Position numbers and translations under genes: made by a program. Under the pieces are notes generated by a model that was not told where the DNA came from, did not search any database, and saw only the letters and a list, made by a program, of their open reading frames with translations. Shown in pieces: positions 10,193 to 19,588 of a stretch of DNA of 64,000 nucleotides. The first letter of the stretch is position 1. Each line of letters starts with the position of its first letter. The DNA comes from Solirubrobacteraceae bacterium (GTDB taxonomy: Bacteria; Actinomycetota; Thermoleophilia; Solirubrobacterales; Solirubrobacteraceae), in NCBI GenBank assembly GCA_030690545.1, contig JAUYGN010000032.1:1-64000 (forward strand), in the 5' to 3' direction.

Positions 10193-10927
10193 GTGCCCAG
10201 CGCGCTGCGCATCCGCGGTCTGACGAAGCGCTACGACGACGGCTTCCTCGCCGTCGAGGACTTCGATCTGGAGATCGAGGCCGGCAGCTTCTTCGGCCTG
10301 CTGGGACCCAACGGCGCCGGCAAGACGACGATCATCAGCGCGGTCTGCAACCTGATTCGCGTGACCGCCGGCGAGATCGACATCTTCGGCGAGCCGCACG
10401 ACGCGCTCGCCGCGCGGCGGATCGTCGGCCTCGCCGAGCAGGACGTCAACCTCGACCGCTTCCTCGACGTCGAGGAGACGCTGCTCTATCACGGCGGCTA
10501 CTTCGGGATGACGCGCGCGGCTGCGCGTCGCCGCGCGGCCGCGATGATGGACGTCTTCGACCTGCACGCCAAGGCCGGCGTGCGCGCGCCGAAGCTGTCG
10601 GGTGGCATGCGGCGGCGGCTGCTGCTCGCGCGTGCCCTCATGCACGAGCCGCGGTTGGTGATCCTCGACGAGCCGACCGCGGGCGTGGACTTCGAGCTGC
10701 GCCTCGAGCTGTGGCGGTACATCCGCCGTCTGCACGACGCCGGAACGACGATTCTGCTGACCACGCATTACCTCGAGGAGGCCGACGAGCTCTGCCAGGA
10801 GATCGCGCTCATTCGCGGCGGGCGCCTGCTTGCACGGGACTCCGTGGGTGGTCTGTTGTCCGCATACGGCGTACACTCGCTGTCAGATGCGTACGTGCAG
10901 GCGATGGGAGAGGGCGTGGAAGGGTGA
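10193..10927 (+). CDS. ABC transporter ATP-binding protein
   Basis: Walker A GPNGAGKTT, LSGGMRRRLLLARALM, Walker B LVILDEPTAG. Confidence 0.93.
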   Translation: MPSALRIRGLTKRYDDGFLAVEDFDLEIEAGSFFGLLGPNGAGKTTIISAVCNLIRVTAGEIDIFGEPHDALAARRIVGLAEQDVNLDRFLDVEETLLYHGGYFGMTRAAARRRAAAMMDVFDLHAKAGVRAPKLSGGMRRRLLLARALMHEPRLVILDEPTAGVDFELRLELWRYIRRLHDAGTTILLTTHYLEEADELCQEIALIRGGRLLARDSVGGLLSAYGVHSLSDAYVQAMGEGVEG

Positions 10928-11052
10928 TCCGTCCTCAATGATCTGGTTTCCGGCATGTTTCGCGAATCTCGCCGAGGGTACAGGCGAGATCATTCGGCCT
11001 CCGCGGCAGGGATCGGCGTGACGCGGGCGCAACGTACGACGGGAGGGAAGGC

Positions 11053-12438
11053 ATGAACCCTAGGAAACTCGGCGGGCTTGCGCTGCTCATCGGCAGTCTT
11101 GTGCTCGTGGCATTGCCAGTTGGCTCGCTCGGCAACCTTCGCGAAGCGAAAGAGGCCCTCGAGCAGGTGGGCCAGCAGTTGCAGACAGGTCTGGAGAACA
11201 CCGTTCAGGCGACGGGTGAATCGACGGCCGCGCTGCTCGAGAAGACCAAGGGCTCGCTCACGCAGGCGACGGACAACGCGACCAACGAGACTCGCCAGAC
11301 GGCGACCGACCCGGCCAAGCAGCCGCCGCTGCACGGCGCCAACCCGCATGGGATGGGCAGCGTCGCGACCGTCGACCTCGATCCCAGCAACGAGCGCCCG
11401 CTCGGCGGCAGCACCGACGGCTCGGACTCCGGCGAGGAAGTCGTCGTCGGTCGCGCTCGCGGCGAGCAGCTGGCCGACGGCACCTACCGCGGTCGCATCA
11501 CGATCGCGGCGCTGTTCGGCAACGAGATCCTCGGCGTCAGCACGGCGCCCGGCGAGACCAAGGCCGGCCCGCTGGACGCGGTCCAGACCGGCATCCTCGA
11601 CCAGCTCTGCACGGGTACCGGCGGCGAGGTCTGCCTCAGCGTCCTGACGGCGAACTCCGCGACGACCGCGACGGGCTCGACGAACGAGTTCGCGGTCGCC
11701 TCCGCGCGCCTGCTCGGGATCGGCGTCGGCGCCGCCGAGAGCCGCGGCAACATCAGCCAGGACGCCAACTGCCAGACGGCCGGCGGCGAGGCCAAGACGG
11801 CGAACGTGACGACCGGCGGCACGACCACGGCGGCCGTCGCGAACTCGGCGAGCCTCTCGCAGTCCTGCCAGGGTCAGACCCCGCAGGTGAGCAACACGTC
11901 GCAGGTCATCCAGCTCGGGCAGGCCGGCATTCCGCTGCCGGCAGCCGGTTGCGCCGACGGCACGCCGGACACCGACGCCGGCATCCCGGCGATCCTGCCG
12001 ATCATCTGCAACGCCGATGAGGTCGCCGCCGCGGCGGGCGTGCGCAACGCGCTCGACGTGTTCGTCCTGACGGTCGGCAACAACTCGCTGGCCAAGGAGA
12101 CGACGGGAGCATCCGAGTCGTTCACCGTCGCGCCGGCTGCTGCCCCGGCGCCACCCGACGACGGTTCCGGCGACGGTTCCGGCGACGGTGACGGCACCGG
12201 CGACGGCTCCGGCACCGGTTCGGGCGACGGTGACGGCTCCGGCGATGGCGCGGGTGACGGCGATGGCGCCGGCGACGGCGACGGCACCGGTGCAGGCGCT
12301 GGCACAGGCGCCGGCGGCACCGGCGCAGGCGCGCTGCCGGTCACCGGCACCGACGTCCTCGGCCTGAGCCTGGCCGGTCTGCTCGTGCTCGCAGGCGGGC
12401 TGCTGCTGCGCCGGCGGGAGGATCTCCGTACCGTCTAG
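11053..12438 (+). CDS. secreted surface protein with Gly-Asp repeat stalk and LPxTG-like anchor
   Basis: signal peptide; GDGSGDGDGTGDG... repeats; C-terminal LPVTGTDVLGLSLAGLLVLAGGLLLRRRE. Confidence 0.7.
   Translation: MNPRKLGGLALLIGSLVLVALPVGSLGNLREAKEALEQVGQQLQTGLENTVQATGESTAALLEKTKGSLTQATDNATNETRQTATDPAKQPPLHGANPHGMGSVATVDLDPSNERPLGGSTDGSDSGEEVVVGRARGEQLADGTYRGRITIAALFGNEILGVSTAPGETKAGPLDAVQTGILDQLCTGTGGEVCLSVLTANSATTATGSTNEFAVASARLLGIGVGAAESRGNISQDANCQTAGGEAKTANVTTGGTTTAAVANSASLSQSCQGQTPQVSNTSQVIQLGQAGIPLPAAGCADGTPDTDAGIPAILPIICNADEVAAAAGVRNALDVFVLTVGNNSLAKETTGASESFTVAPAAAPAPPDDGSGDGSGDGDGTGDGSGTGSGDGDGSGDGAGDGDGAGDGDGTGAGAGTGAGGTGAGALPVTGTDVLGLSLAGLLVLAGGLLLRRREDLRTV
12158..12335 (+). 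repeat. low-complexity Gly-Asp/Ser coding repeat
   Basis: repeated ggcgacggtgacggctcc-type hexamers/nonamers. Confidence 0.8.
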
Positions 12439-12441
12439 GAG

Positions 12442-13020
12442 GTGCTCGACCGCATCACCGAAGCGCTGACACGGCGCCGCCTCGGCGGCGCCGTGTTGTT
12501 GTTGGCAGGCATCGCCGTCGCGGCGATCGTGCTGTGGCCCGACGACGGCGACGACGACGAGCCGGTCCGGGCGAAGGTCGCGCCCGTCCGGCTCGTCTCG
12601 GTGCCCCCGCTCGGGCTCGCCTTCGGGCATCCGACGAGCTGGAAGCGCACGGTGCGCGGCCGCGTCATCGAGCTGCGCAGCCCGGACCGCTCGGTCGTGA
12701 TGATCTTCTCGTCGCCGGTCGCCGGCGAGGAGCCGCGCGCCGCCAAGGCCGCCGCGGAGAAGGCGCTGCGCAAGCAGTTCGCGCCGGCGAAGATCGTCCG
12801 CGACGGTCCCGGCAAGCTCGGACCGCGCACGGTCGCGACGTTCGAGCTGACCGGCCGCGACAAGACCGGGCCCGTGCGCGTGCTCGTGCTCGTCGGCACG
12901 ACACCTCAGCGGACGTACGTCGTGACGCTGCTGACCGGCGGCGATCCGACCGTCGCACGGATCCGCGAGGCGCGCCAGATCCTCAACACGGTGCGCTTCA
13001 GCAAGCCCGTGAAGGGTTGA
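12442..13020 (+). CDS. membrane-anchored hypothetical protein (PsbP/LpqN-like fold suspected)
   Basis: N-terminal TM; LGLAFGHPTSWKRTVRGRVIELRSPDRSVVMIFSS...TFELTGRD. Confidence 0.5.
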   Translation: MLDRITEALTRRRLGGAVLLLAGIAVAAIVLWPDDGDDDEPVRAKVAPVRLVSVPPLGLAFGHPTSWKRTVRGRVIELRSPDRSVVMIFSSPVAGEEPRAAKAAAEKALRKQFAPAKIVRDGPGKLGPRTVATFELTGRDKTGPVRVLVLVGTTPQRTYVVTLLTGGDPTVARIREARQILNTVRFSKPVKG

Positions 13021-13045
13021 CGCACGACCGTCCAGCCTCGCTGCG

Positions 13046-13822
13046 ATGATCGCGCTGCTCGATCGTCATCGCGGGCTGATCGCGCTCTCCGCGCGCGAGT
13101 CCGAGCGCGTGCTGAAGCTCTGGTCGCAGACGATCGTCGCGCCGGTCCTCGCGTCGTTCCTGTTCATCGTCGTGTTCGGGCTGTCGCTCGGCGGGCGCAT
13201 CCGGGAGATCGGCGGCGTCCAGTACGAGATCTTCATCGTGCCCGGGCTGATCGCGATGGCGATGGCGCAGGCCGCGTACTCGAACAACTCGTCGTCGGTC
13301 TTCCAGGCGCGCGCCGACCGCTACATCAACGACGTCCTGTCGGCGCCGATGCGCCCGTGGGAGGTCAACGTCGGGCTCGCGGTCGGCGGCGTCGTCCGCG
13401 CGCTCGCCGTCGGCGGCTCGCTGCTCGTGCTCGCGCTCGTCGTCACCGACGTGCCGGTCCGCGAGCCGTTCGTGCTGGCGCTCGCGGTCGCGATCCTGCT
13501 CGTCCTGTTCGCCTCGCTGGGCGTCGTCGTCGGCGTCTACGCCGAGACCTGGGATCAGGCCGGGTTCGTCAACAACATCGTGATCCTGCCGCTGAGCTTC
13601 CTCGGTGGCGTCTTCTACTCCGTCGAGCTGCTGCCCTCGCCCTGGGAGCAGGCCAGCCACGTCAACCCGATCTTCTTTCTCATCAACGCGATCCGCTACG
13701 GGTTCCTCGGCACGAGCGACGTGCCGATCGGGATCGCGCTCGCCGTGACCGCGGCGCTGGCGCTCGCCTGCGCCGCCTGGAGCGCGGCGATGTTCCGGTC
13801 CGGCCGGCGGCTGAAGGCGTAG
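13046..13822 (+). CDS. ABC transporter permease (ABC-2 type)
   Basis: multi-TM; VPGLIAMAMAQAAYSNNSSSVFQARADRYINDVLSAPM. Confidence 0.88.
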   Translation: MIALLDRHRGLIALSARESERVLKLWSQTIVAPVLASFLFIVVFGLSLGGRIREIGGVQYEIFIVPGLIAMAMAQAAYSNNSSSVFQARADRYINDVLSAPMRPWEVNVGLAVGGVVRALAVGGSLLVLALVVTDVPVREPFVLALAVAILLVLFASLGVVVGVYAETWDQAGFVNNIVILPLSFLGGVFYSVELLPSPWEQASHVNPIFFLINAIRYGFLGTSDVPIGIALAVTAALALACAAWSAAMFRSGRRLKA

Positions 13823-13834
13823 GGTGGGCGCGAC

Positions 13835-14425
13835 GTGTTCGCGCTGAACCTGCCGAACGTCCTGACGCTGATCCGGATCCTGCTCGTGCCGGTGCTCGTC
13901 GTCGTGCTGCTCGGCCAGACCGAGAACGGCGACCTGTGGGCGGCGATCGTCTTCGCGCTCGCGTCGGCGACCGATGCGATGGACGGTTACCTCGCGCGCA
14001 CGCGCAACGCGATCACGACGTTCGGCAAGCTGATGGACCCGATCGCCGACAAGCTGCTGATCATCGCGGCGCTCGTCGCGCTCGTCTCGCTGGACCGGCT
14101 CGCCGCCTGGATCGCGATGGTGATCATCGCGCGCGAGCTGACGGTGACGGTGACGCGGATGCACGCCACGCAGCAGGGCGTCGTGATCGCCGCGAACTGG
14201 TGGGGCAAGGCGAAGACGATCGTCCAGGTCGCGGCGATCTTCTTCCTGATCGCCGCCGGCGAGCCGTCGCCGGCGTGGGTCGACGGGCTCGTCTACGGCG
14301 CGGTGGGGATCACGATCGTCAGCGGCATCGACTACTTCTTCGGGCTGCGTCGCGTGCTGCGCGAGGCCGAGGCCAGACGCGAGGCGACGACCGGCGCCGC
14401 GTCGGCCAAGACGAGCGGATCATAG
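13835..14425 (+). CDS. pgsA: CDP-alcohol phosphatidyltransferase (PgsA-like)
   Basis: NLPNVLTLIRILLVPVLV...SATDAMDGYLARTRNAITTFGKLMDPIADKLL. Confidence 0.92.
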   Translation: MFALNLPNVLTLIRILLVPVLVVVLLGQTENGDLWAAIVFALASATDAMDGYLARTRNAITTFGKLMDPIADKLLIIAALVALVSLDRLAAWIAMVIIARELTVTVTRMHATQQGVVIAANWWGKAKTIVQVAAIFFLIAAGEPSPAWVDGLVYGAVGITIVSGIDYFFGLRRVLREAEARREATTGAASAKTSGS

Positions 14426-14459
14426 GCCCCGCGCGGGTGCGCGGCGCTCGCGGCGCGGC

Positions 14460-15458
14460 TCAGCTGCCCGAGGCGTCGAGCCAGTCGCGCATCGACGTGT
14501 GACGCAGCGCGTGCTCGCCGGTCGCCAGCTCGCGGCGTAGCTCGCCGAGCAGGCCGAAGCGCTCGGCGACGACGTTGTGCTGGTGGATCGTCTCGAGGTT
14601 CTCCTGGCGCGCGCTGACGAAGTGCGCGTCGCTGAGCTCGCCGAGCCCGCCGACGACCCCGCCGATCATCTCGCGCACGCAGTCCTCCACGAAGCGCGGC
14701 CGGCGATGGGCCTTCTCGACGACGGCGCCCTCGTCGCTGCGCTTCATCAGCTCGTAGATCTCCGACGACATCGATCCCTCGACGATGTCCAGCAGCGTGC
14801 GCGCCTCGATCTGGGTCGTGCAGCCCTCGGGCATGCCGATGTGCAGCGTCCCCAGGCCGCGCTGGTTGTGCGTCGCGACGGGCACGTGCTCGAAGATCCG
14901 CTCCACCTCGGCCTCGTCGAAGCCGTCCGCGAGCAGCCGCTCGCGCGAGCTGCCGGCGACGAGCTGCTGCGCGCACGGGCAGGCGGTCATGCCCTGCGCC
15001 GCGACGCCGACGAGCCGGCGCGTGCCCTGCGCGGACGCCGCGGCGACGCCGTAGAGCGTGTAGATCTCCTGCGTCGGGATTCCGGAGACCGGCGCGGGCT
15101 TGTGCTCGGGGTAGCGGGCGGTGACGGTCACCTCGGCGCGCGCGGCGTCCTGGCGCTCGCGCACGAGCTCGGCGATGCGCGTCGCCAGCGCTTCGGCCTT
15201 GAACGTCGATTCGCCGAGCACGACCTCGCCGATGACCTCGTTGACGACCTCCTCGAAGCGCGACATGTGGGCGCCCTTCTGCTGCGGTCCGAGGTCGACG
15301 TAGCACTGCAGCCGCGCTGAGAAGAGCTGCTCCTCGCCGTTCTGGCGGATGCGGACGATCTTCTCGATCTCGCTGACGCCGACGCGCGAGAGGCTGAGGC
15401 GCAGGCTCGGCGCCTGAGCCTGCACGTCGGTGCTGCGGGCGCTCAGGCGCTGTGGCAT
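14460..15458 (-). CDS. folE2: GTP cyclohydrolase I type 2 (FolE2/MptA family)
   Basis: MTACPCAQQLV..., THNQRGLGTLHIGMPEG, EIYELMKRSDEGAVVEKAHRRPRFVEDCVREM. Confidence 0.88.
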   Translation of the reverse strand: MPQRLSARSTDVQAQAPSLRLSLSRVGVSEIEKIVRIRQNGEEQLFSARLQCYVDLGPQQKGAHMSRFEEVVNEVIGEVVLGESTFKAEALATRIAELVRERQDAARAEVTVTARYPEHKPAPVSGIPTQEIYTLYGVAAASAQGTRRLVGVAAQGMTACPCAQQLVAGSSRERLLADGFDEAEVERIFEHVPVATHNQRGLGTLHIGMPEGCTTQIEARTLLDIVEGSMSSEIYELMKRSDEGAVVEKAHRRPRFVEDCVREMIGGVVGGLGELSDAHFVSARQENLETIHQHNVVAERFGLLGELRRELATGEHALRHTSMRDWLDASGS

Positions 15459-15594
15459 CGACGCAGCGTATCGAGGGATCTGCCGAATCCTGGTTGCGGT
15501 GCCGGAATCTTGTGCTATCACTCACAAGCCGCTTCTCTACGCATCGGAGTAACGGCGCTCGTGCTTCGCGGCGGCACTCGAGGGGGGCCGAACG

Positions 15595-16746
15595 ATCAAG
15601 AACGAAGTTCTGCTGGCAGACGAAGCTCCGATCCACGAGCTCGATGAGCTGCGCGCGCTGATCGCCGATGGACAGGAGCGGGGCTGCCTGACGTTCGACG
15701 AGATCTCCACCGCGCTGGAGGAGGTCGAGGTCACGAAGGAGCAGCTCCAGGAGCTGCATGCCTATCTCTCCGAGCAGGGCATCGACATCATCGGTGCGGA
15801 CGGACGCCGCGCGTCGTCGGAGGGCGCGCGCGTCGAGGCGGCCGCGGAGGCCCGCAAGGAGCGCGCGAACGGCGGTGGCGGCGATGTGCCCAAGAAGCCC
15901 GAGCTCGACCTCACGGTCGAGCCGTCGCTGGACTCGCTGCGCCTGTACCTGCGCTCGATCGGACGTGTGCCCCTGCTGACCGCCGATCTGGAGATCGCGC
16001 TGGCCAAGCGCATCGAGCGCGGCGACATGGCTGCCAAGGAGCACATGGTCGAGGCCAACCTGCGGCTCGTCGTCTCGATCGCCAAGGGATACCTGGGCCG
16101 CGGGCTGACGTTCCTCGATCTCATCCAGGAGGGCTCGCTGGGGCTGATCCGCGCGGTCGAGAAGTTCGACTACCGCCGCGGGTACAAGTTCTCGACGTAC
16201 GCGACATGGTGGATCCGCCAGGCCGTGACGCGCGCGATCGCCGACAAGGGCCGCACGATCCGCATCCCGGTGCACATGGTCGAGAAGCTCAACAAGGTCG
16301 TGCAGGTCGAGCGCCAGCTCGTGCAGTCGCTCGGGCGCGAGCCGTCGCCGGAGGAGATCGCGGCGCAGCTGGAGTGCACCGCGCGCGAGGTGCGCGACAT
16401 CCTGCGGATGTCCCAGCAGCCGATCTCGCTCGAGCGGCCGGTCGGCGAGGAAGACGAGTCCGAGCTGGGCGATTTCGTCGAGGACGAGACGGCCGTGTCG
16501 CCGTTCGACCAGGCGTCGGACAACCTGCGCCGCGAGAACGTGCGCCGCGCGCTGGCGGCGCTGCCCCAGCGCGAGCGCGAGGTGATCGAGATGCGCTTCG
16601 GGCTGACGGGCGCGCGGCCGCGCACGCTGGAGGAGGTCGGGCGCGCGTTCAACGTCACGCGCGAGCGGATTCGCCAGATCGAGAACCACACGCTGAAGAA
16701 GCTCGAGTCGCTGCCCGAGGCGCAGACGCTGCGCGACGCCTCCTGA
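15595..16746 (+). CDS. rpoD: RNA polymerase sigma-70 factor (RpoD/SigA type)
   Basis: regions 1.2-4.2 obvious ([74 protein letters not shown]). Open frame with a region 1.1-like N-terminus extends upstream of the GTG at 15886 to an ATC codon behind aggggg. Confidence 0.88.
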   Translation: MKNEVLLADEAPIHELDELRALIADGQERGCLTFDEISTALEEVEVTKEQLQELHAYLSEQGIDIIGADGRRASSEGARVEAAAEARKERANGGGGDVPKKPELDLTVEPSLDSLRLYLRSIGRVPLLTADLEIALAKRIERGDMAAKEHMVEANLRLVVSIAKGYLGRGLTFLDLIQEGSLGLIRAVEKFDYRRGYKFSTYATWWIRQAVTRAIADKGRTIRIPVHMVEKLNKVVQVERQLVQSLGREPSPEEIAAQLECTAREVRDILRMSQQPISLERPVGEEDESELGDFVEDETAVSPFDQASDNLRRENVRRALAALPQREREVIEMRFGLTGARPRTLEEVGRAFNVTRERIRQIENHTLKKLESLPEAQTLRDAS

Positions 16747-16762
16747 GCCGCCGCCCGGGTAC

Positions 16763-17446
16763 GTGCGCACGACGGGCATGCGGGCGCGTTCGCGGTGGCG
16801 ACTCCTCCTCGTCGGTTCGATCGCGGTGGCGTGCGCGCCGGTCGCCGGCTGTGGCTCGGACGATGAGCCGCGCGTGCCGGCGGCGGCGAGCGATGCGAGC
16901 GTGCAGCCCGCCGTGACGACGTCGGCGTCGGCGGGGGCGTCGGACGCCCGTGCGTCCGACGCGCGAGCCGATGCGACCGCGGGCGGCGTGCTGCGCGGGA
17001 CCTACACGCGCCTGAATGGCGTCCGCGACGACCTCGCGCGCTATCGCGGCGACGTCGTGCTCGTCGTCAACACGGCCACCGAGTGCGGCTACACGCCGCA
17101 GCTGCAGGGGCTCGAGGCGCTCTACCGCGAGCGCCGCTCCGACGGCTTCGTCGTGCTCGGCTTCCCGGCCAACGACTTCGCCGGCCAGGAGCCCCGCTCC
17201 GACGACGAGATCGCCGAGTTCTGCGAGGCCAACTACGGCGTCACGTTCCCGATGTTCTCCAAGAGCGCCGTGACGGGCGACGGCGCCAACGAGCTCTTCC
17301 GGCGGCTTGCGGGCGCCGCCGGCGCGCCGCAGTGGAACTTCAACAAGTACCTCGTCGACCGGCGCGGCACGGTCGTCGCCCGCTTCGGCGCCGGCTCCGA
17401 GCCTGACAGCGCGGAGCTGACCGAGCGGCTCGACGCGCTGCGCTGA
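16763..17446 (+). CDS. glutathione peroxidase family lipoprotein/secreted protein
   Basis: VLVVNTATECGYTPQLQGLEALY ... GFPANDFAGQEP ... WNFNKYLVDRRG; signal/lipobox-like N-terminus (VAGCGSDD). Confidence 0.9.
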   Translation: MRTTGMRARSRWRLLLVGSIAVACAPVAGCGSDDEPRVPAAASDASVQPAVTTSASAGASDARASDARADATAGGVLRGTYTRLNGVRDDLARYRGDVVLVVNTATECGYTPQLQGLEALYRERRSDGFVVLGFPANDFAGQEPRSDDEIAEFCEANYGVTFPMFSKSAVTGDGANELFRRLAGAAGAPQWNFNKYLVDRRGTVVARFGAGSEPDSAELTERLDALR

Positions 17447-17516
17447 TTTCGTGGTCGAGCGGGCCCGCCCGTTCAGCGTGGCGATCGCCTCGTGGTCGCT
17501 AGACTGCGCGACCCCC

Positions 17517-17598
17517 GGCGGGGTTCCGGAGCGGTCAAACGGGCGTGGCTGTAAACCACGTGGCTCTGCCTTCGCAGGTTCGAATCCTGCCCCCGCTA
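17517..17598 (+). tRNA. tRNA-Tyr (GTA)
   Basis: acceptor GGCGGGG/CCCCGCT, anticodon arm CGTGG-CTGTAAA-CCACG, long variable arm, T-arm GCAGG-TTCGAAT-CCTGC. Confidence 0.92.
17577..17598. other. putative attL of island A in the tRNA-Tyr 3' end
   Basis: aggttcgaatcctgcccccgcta aligns with ggtgttcaaaccccgcccccgcca at 50493-50516. Confidence 0.7.
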
Positions 17599-19438
17599 TA
17601 CCAAAGTTCCGCGACCGCCCCCTGGGGCGGTCGTTTTTTTCGTGCTTGGCGACCAGCTCGGGAGTGACGGTCGCGGCGAGTTCGAGGCGGCGGGTGGGCT
17701 TGGTGTAGGTGGCGCACACGTCGAGGGCGTCGAAGACCTCGATCAGCTCGTCCTGGTTGGCCTCGCGGAGCGCTTGGCGCATGTCGGGGATGGCGTCGAG
17801 CATGGCGACGATCTGGTCGGGGTGGCCGCCCTCGGGGCGTTGGACGCGCAGCTTGGCGATGGCCTCTTCGACGGCCTCTTGGCGGGCGGCCAGCTCCTCG
17901 ATGCGGCGGGTGGCGAGCGCGACGATCGGGTGGTCGGGATCGTCGTGCTCCTCCAGTCGCAGGGTTTGGCGGTAGAGGCTGCGTTGCACGTCGCGCTGCT
18001 CGCGTTGGAGGCGGTCCAGCTCGGCGTCGTGGTCCTTCCACGAGGCGGCGGTGGCCTTCGCCAGCTCGGCCCGCAGGAGGCGCAGGCGGTCGGGGCCGAA
18101 GATGCGGCGGCCGAGGAAGTCGAGCAGGTGGTCGAGGATCACGTCCTCCTTGATCCCGAGCACGCGCGGGTGGCCGGCCACGTCGGCGGCGATCGGGCCG
18201 CGGCGGCTGACGTACTGGCAGCGGTACCAGTTGTTGTGCTTCTGGTGGCTGCCCTCCATGCGGCGTCCGCACATGCCGCAGCGGACCCGGCCGCGCAGCA
18301 CGTAGGTTCGGCCCTTGCGGGCGGGGGCGCCGTGGTAGGGGCGGGCGGTCGTCGCGGTCTTGGCGGCGACCTTGTTGCGGTGGGCGCGTTCCTCGACCTG
18401 ATCGAACAGCTCGCGCGGCACGATCGCCTCGTGCGTCGGGGTCGGACTCCAGACCCATTGCGAGCGCGGGCGGATCAGCGGGCGGCCCTTGCGCTTGTCG
18501 TGGCGGTTCCAGACGTTGTAGCCGGTGTACTTCGGGTTGCGCAGCATCGAGCGGATCTGCGACCGGCTCCAGGTCTGCCGCAGCGGCATCTCGTCCTTGC
18601 GGTTGCGCTGCGGCGGCGAGTAACGGTCGAGGTGCCGGTTGAGCTTGTCGCAGATCTCCCCGAGGCCGAGGTGGCGCAGGCAGTAGTCCTCGAAGATCAT
18701 CAGCACGATCGGCGCGCGGACGGGGTCGATCACGAGCTTGTGCTTGTGCTTGCCCTCGCGCGCCTTGTGCGGGTTGGGATGCGGGTGCGCCTCCAGCGCG
18801 TAGCCGTAGGGGACCGGCCCGCCGGTGTGCCAGCCCTGGCGGACGGACTCCTCCATGCCGCGGCGGCTCTTCTCGATCAAGTCGCGCACGTACCACTCCG
18901 CGACGCCCTGCTTGACCCGCCGGGTCAGAATCGCGGTGGCGTTAGTGACCATCGGCTCGTCGGCGGCGAACAGCGGCACGTCGAGCAGCTCCAGGTCGCG
19001 CTCGATCCGAGTGCCGTCGGCGGTCATGCGCGAGAGCCGGTCGATCGACTCCACGATCACCGCGTCGAACGGGCGGCCGTTGCCGGCGGCCGCGAGCAGG
19101 TCCGCGAGGCCACCGTCGCGGGGGACGGGCACCTTGAAGCTGGCGGGGTCGGCGCCGTTGCCCCGCTGGGCGAGGTCCTTGCGGCCGGACTCGATGTCCC
19201 AGTAGTAGGCGGCAATCTCGCCGCCGGCCGGACCGATCGCGTTCTCGCAGGCGCCGAGCTGGCGCGGGATCGACAGCGACGGGTCCTGCACGTCGTCGGT
19301 CGAGACGCGCCCGAAGAACGCAAACCGCGTCGGCGGCCCCTCGGTGAGCCCGGCGGTCGAGTCGACTGTCGGACTACTGGCGATCATCGTCTGAGACGAG
19401 ATCACATCCCGGCTGGGAGGGCAACTCACGACCGGCAC
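17599..19438 (-). CDS. large serine recombinase (resolvase N-terminal + recombinase + zinc ribbon); no own stop codon in the integrated state
   Basis: AFFGRVSTDDVQDPSLSIPRQLGACE...DAVIVESIDRLSRMTADG; RSMLRNPKYTGYNVWNRHDKRKG; CGMCGRRMEG..; ORF track shows the frame open to 16655 (927 aa); likely Met at about 19387. Confidence 0.9.
17612..17640 (+). terminator. intrinsic terminator just downstream of tRNA-Tyr, supplied by island A
   Basis: perfect inverted repeat cgaccgcccc-ct-ggggcggtcg followed by ttttttt. Confidence 0.85.
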
Positions 19439-19588
19439 GCCGGGCCAGCACGCCGCGCAGCAAACGAACGATCGCGCGCAGTTGCCGATCGCGGCGCTCG
19501 GTGTCGCCGTCAGCGAGCGGCACGATCCGGGCCTCGACTACCAGCGCGTCGGGCGCGTCCCGGCCGGGACGGGGCGTCGGCTCGCCGG

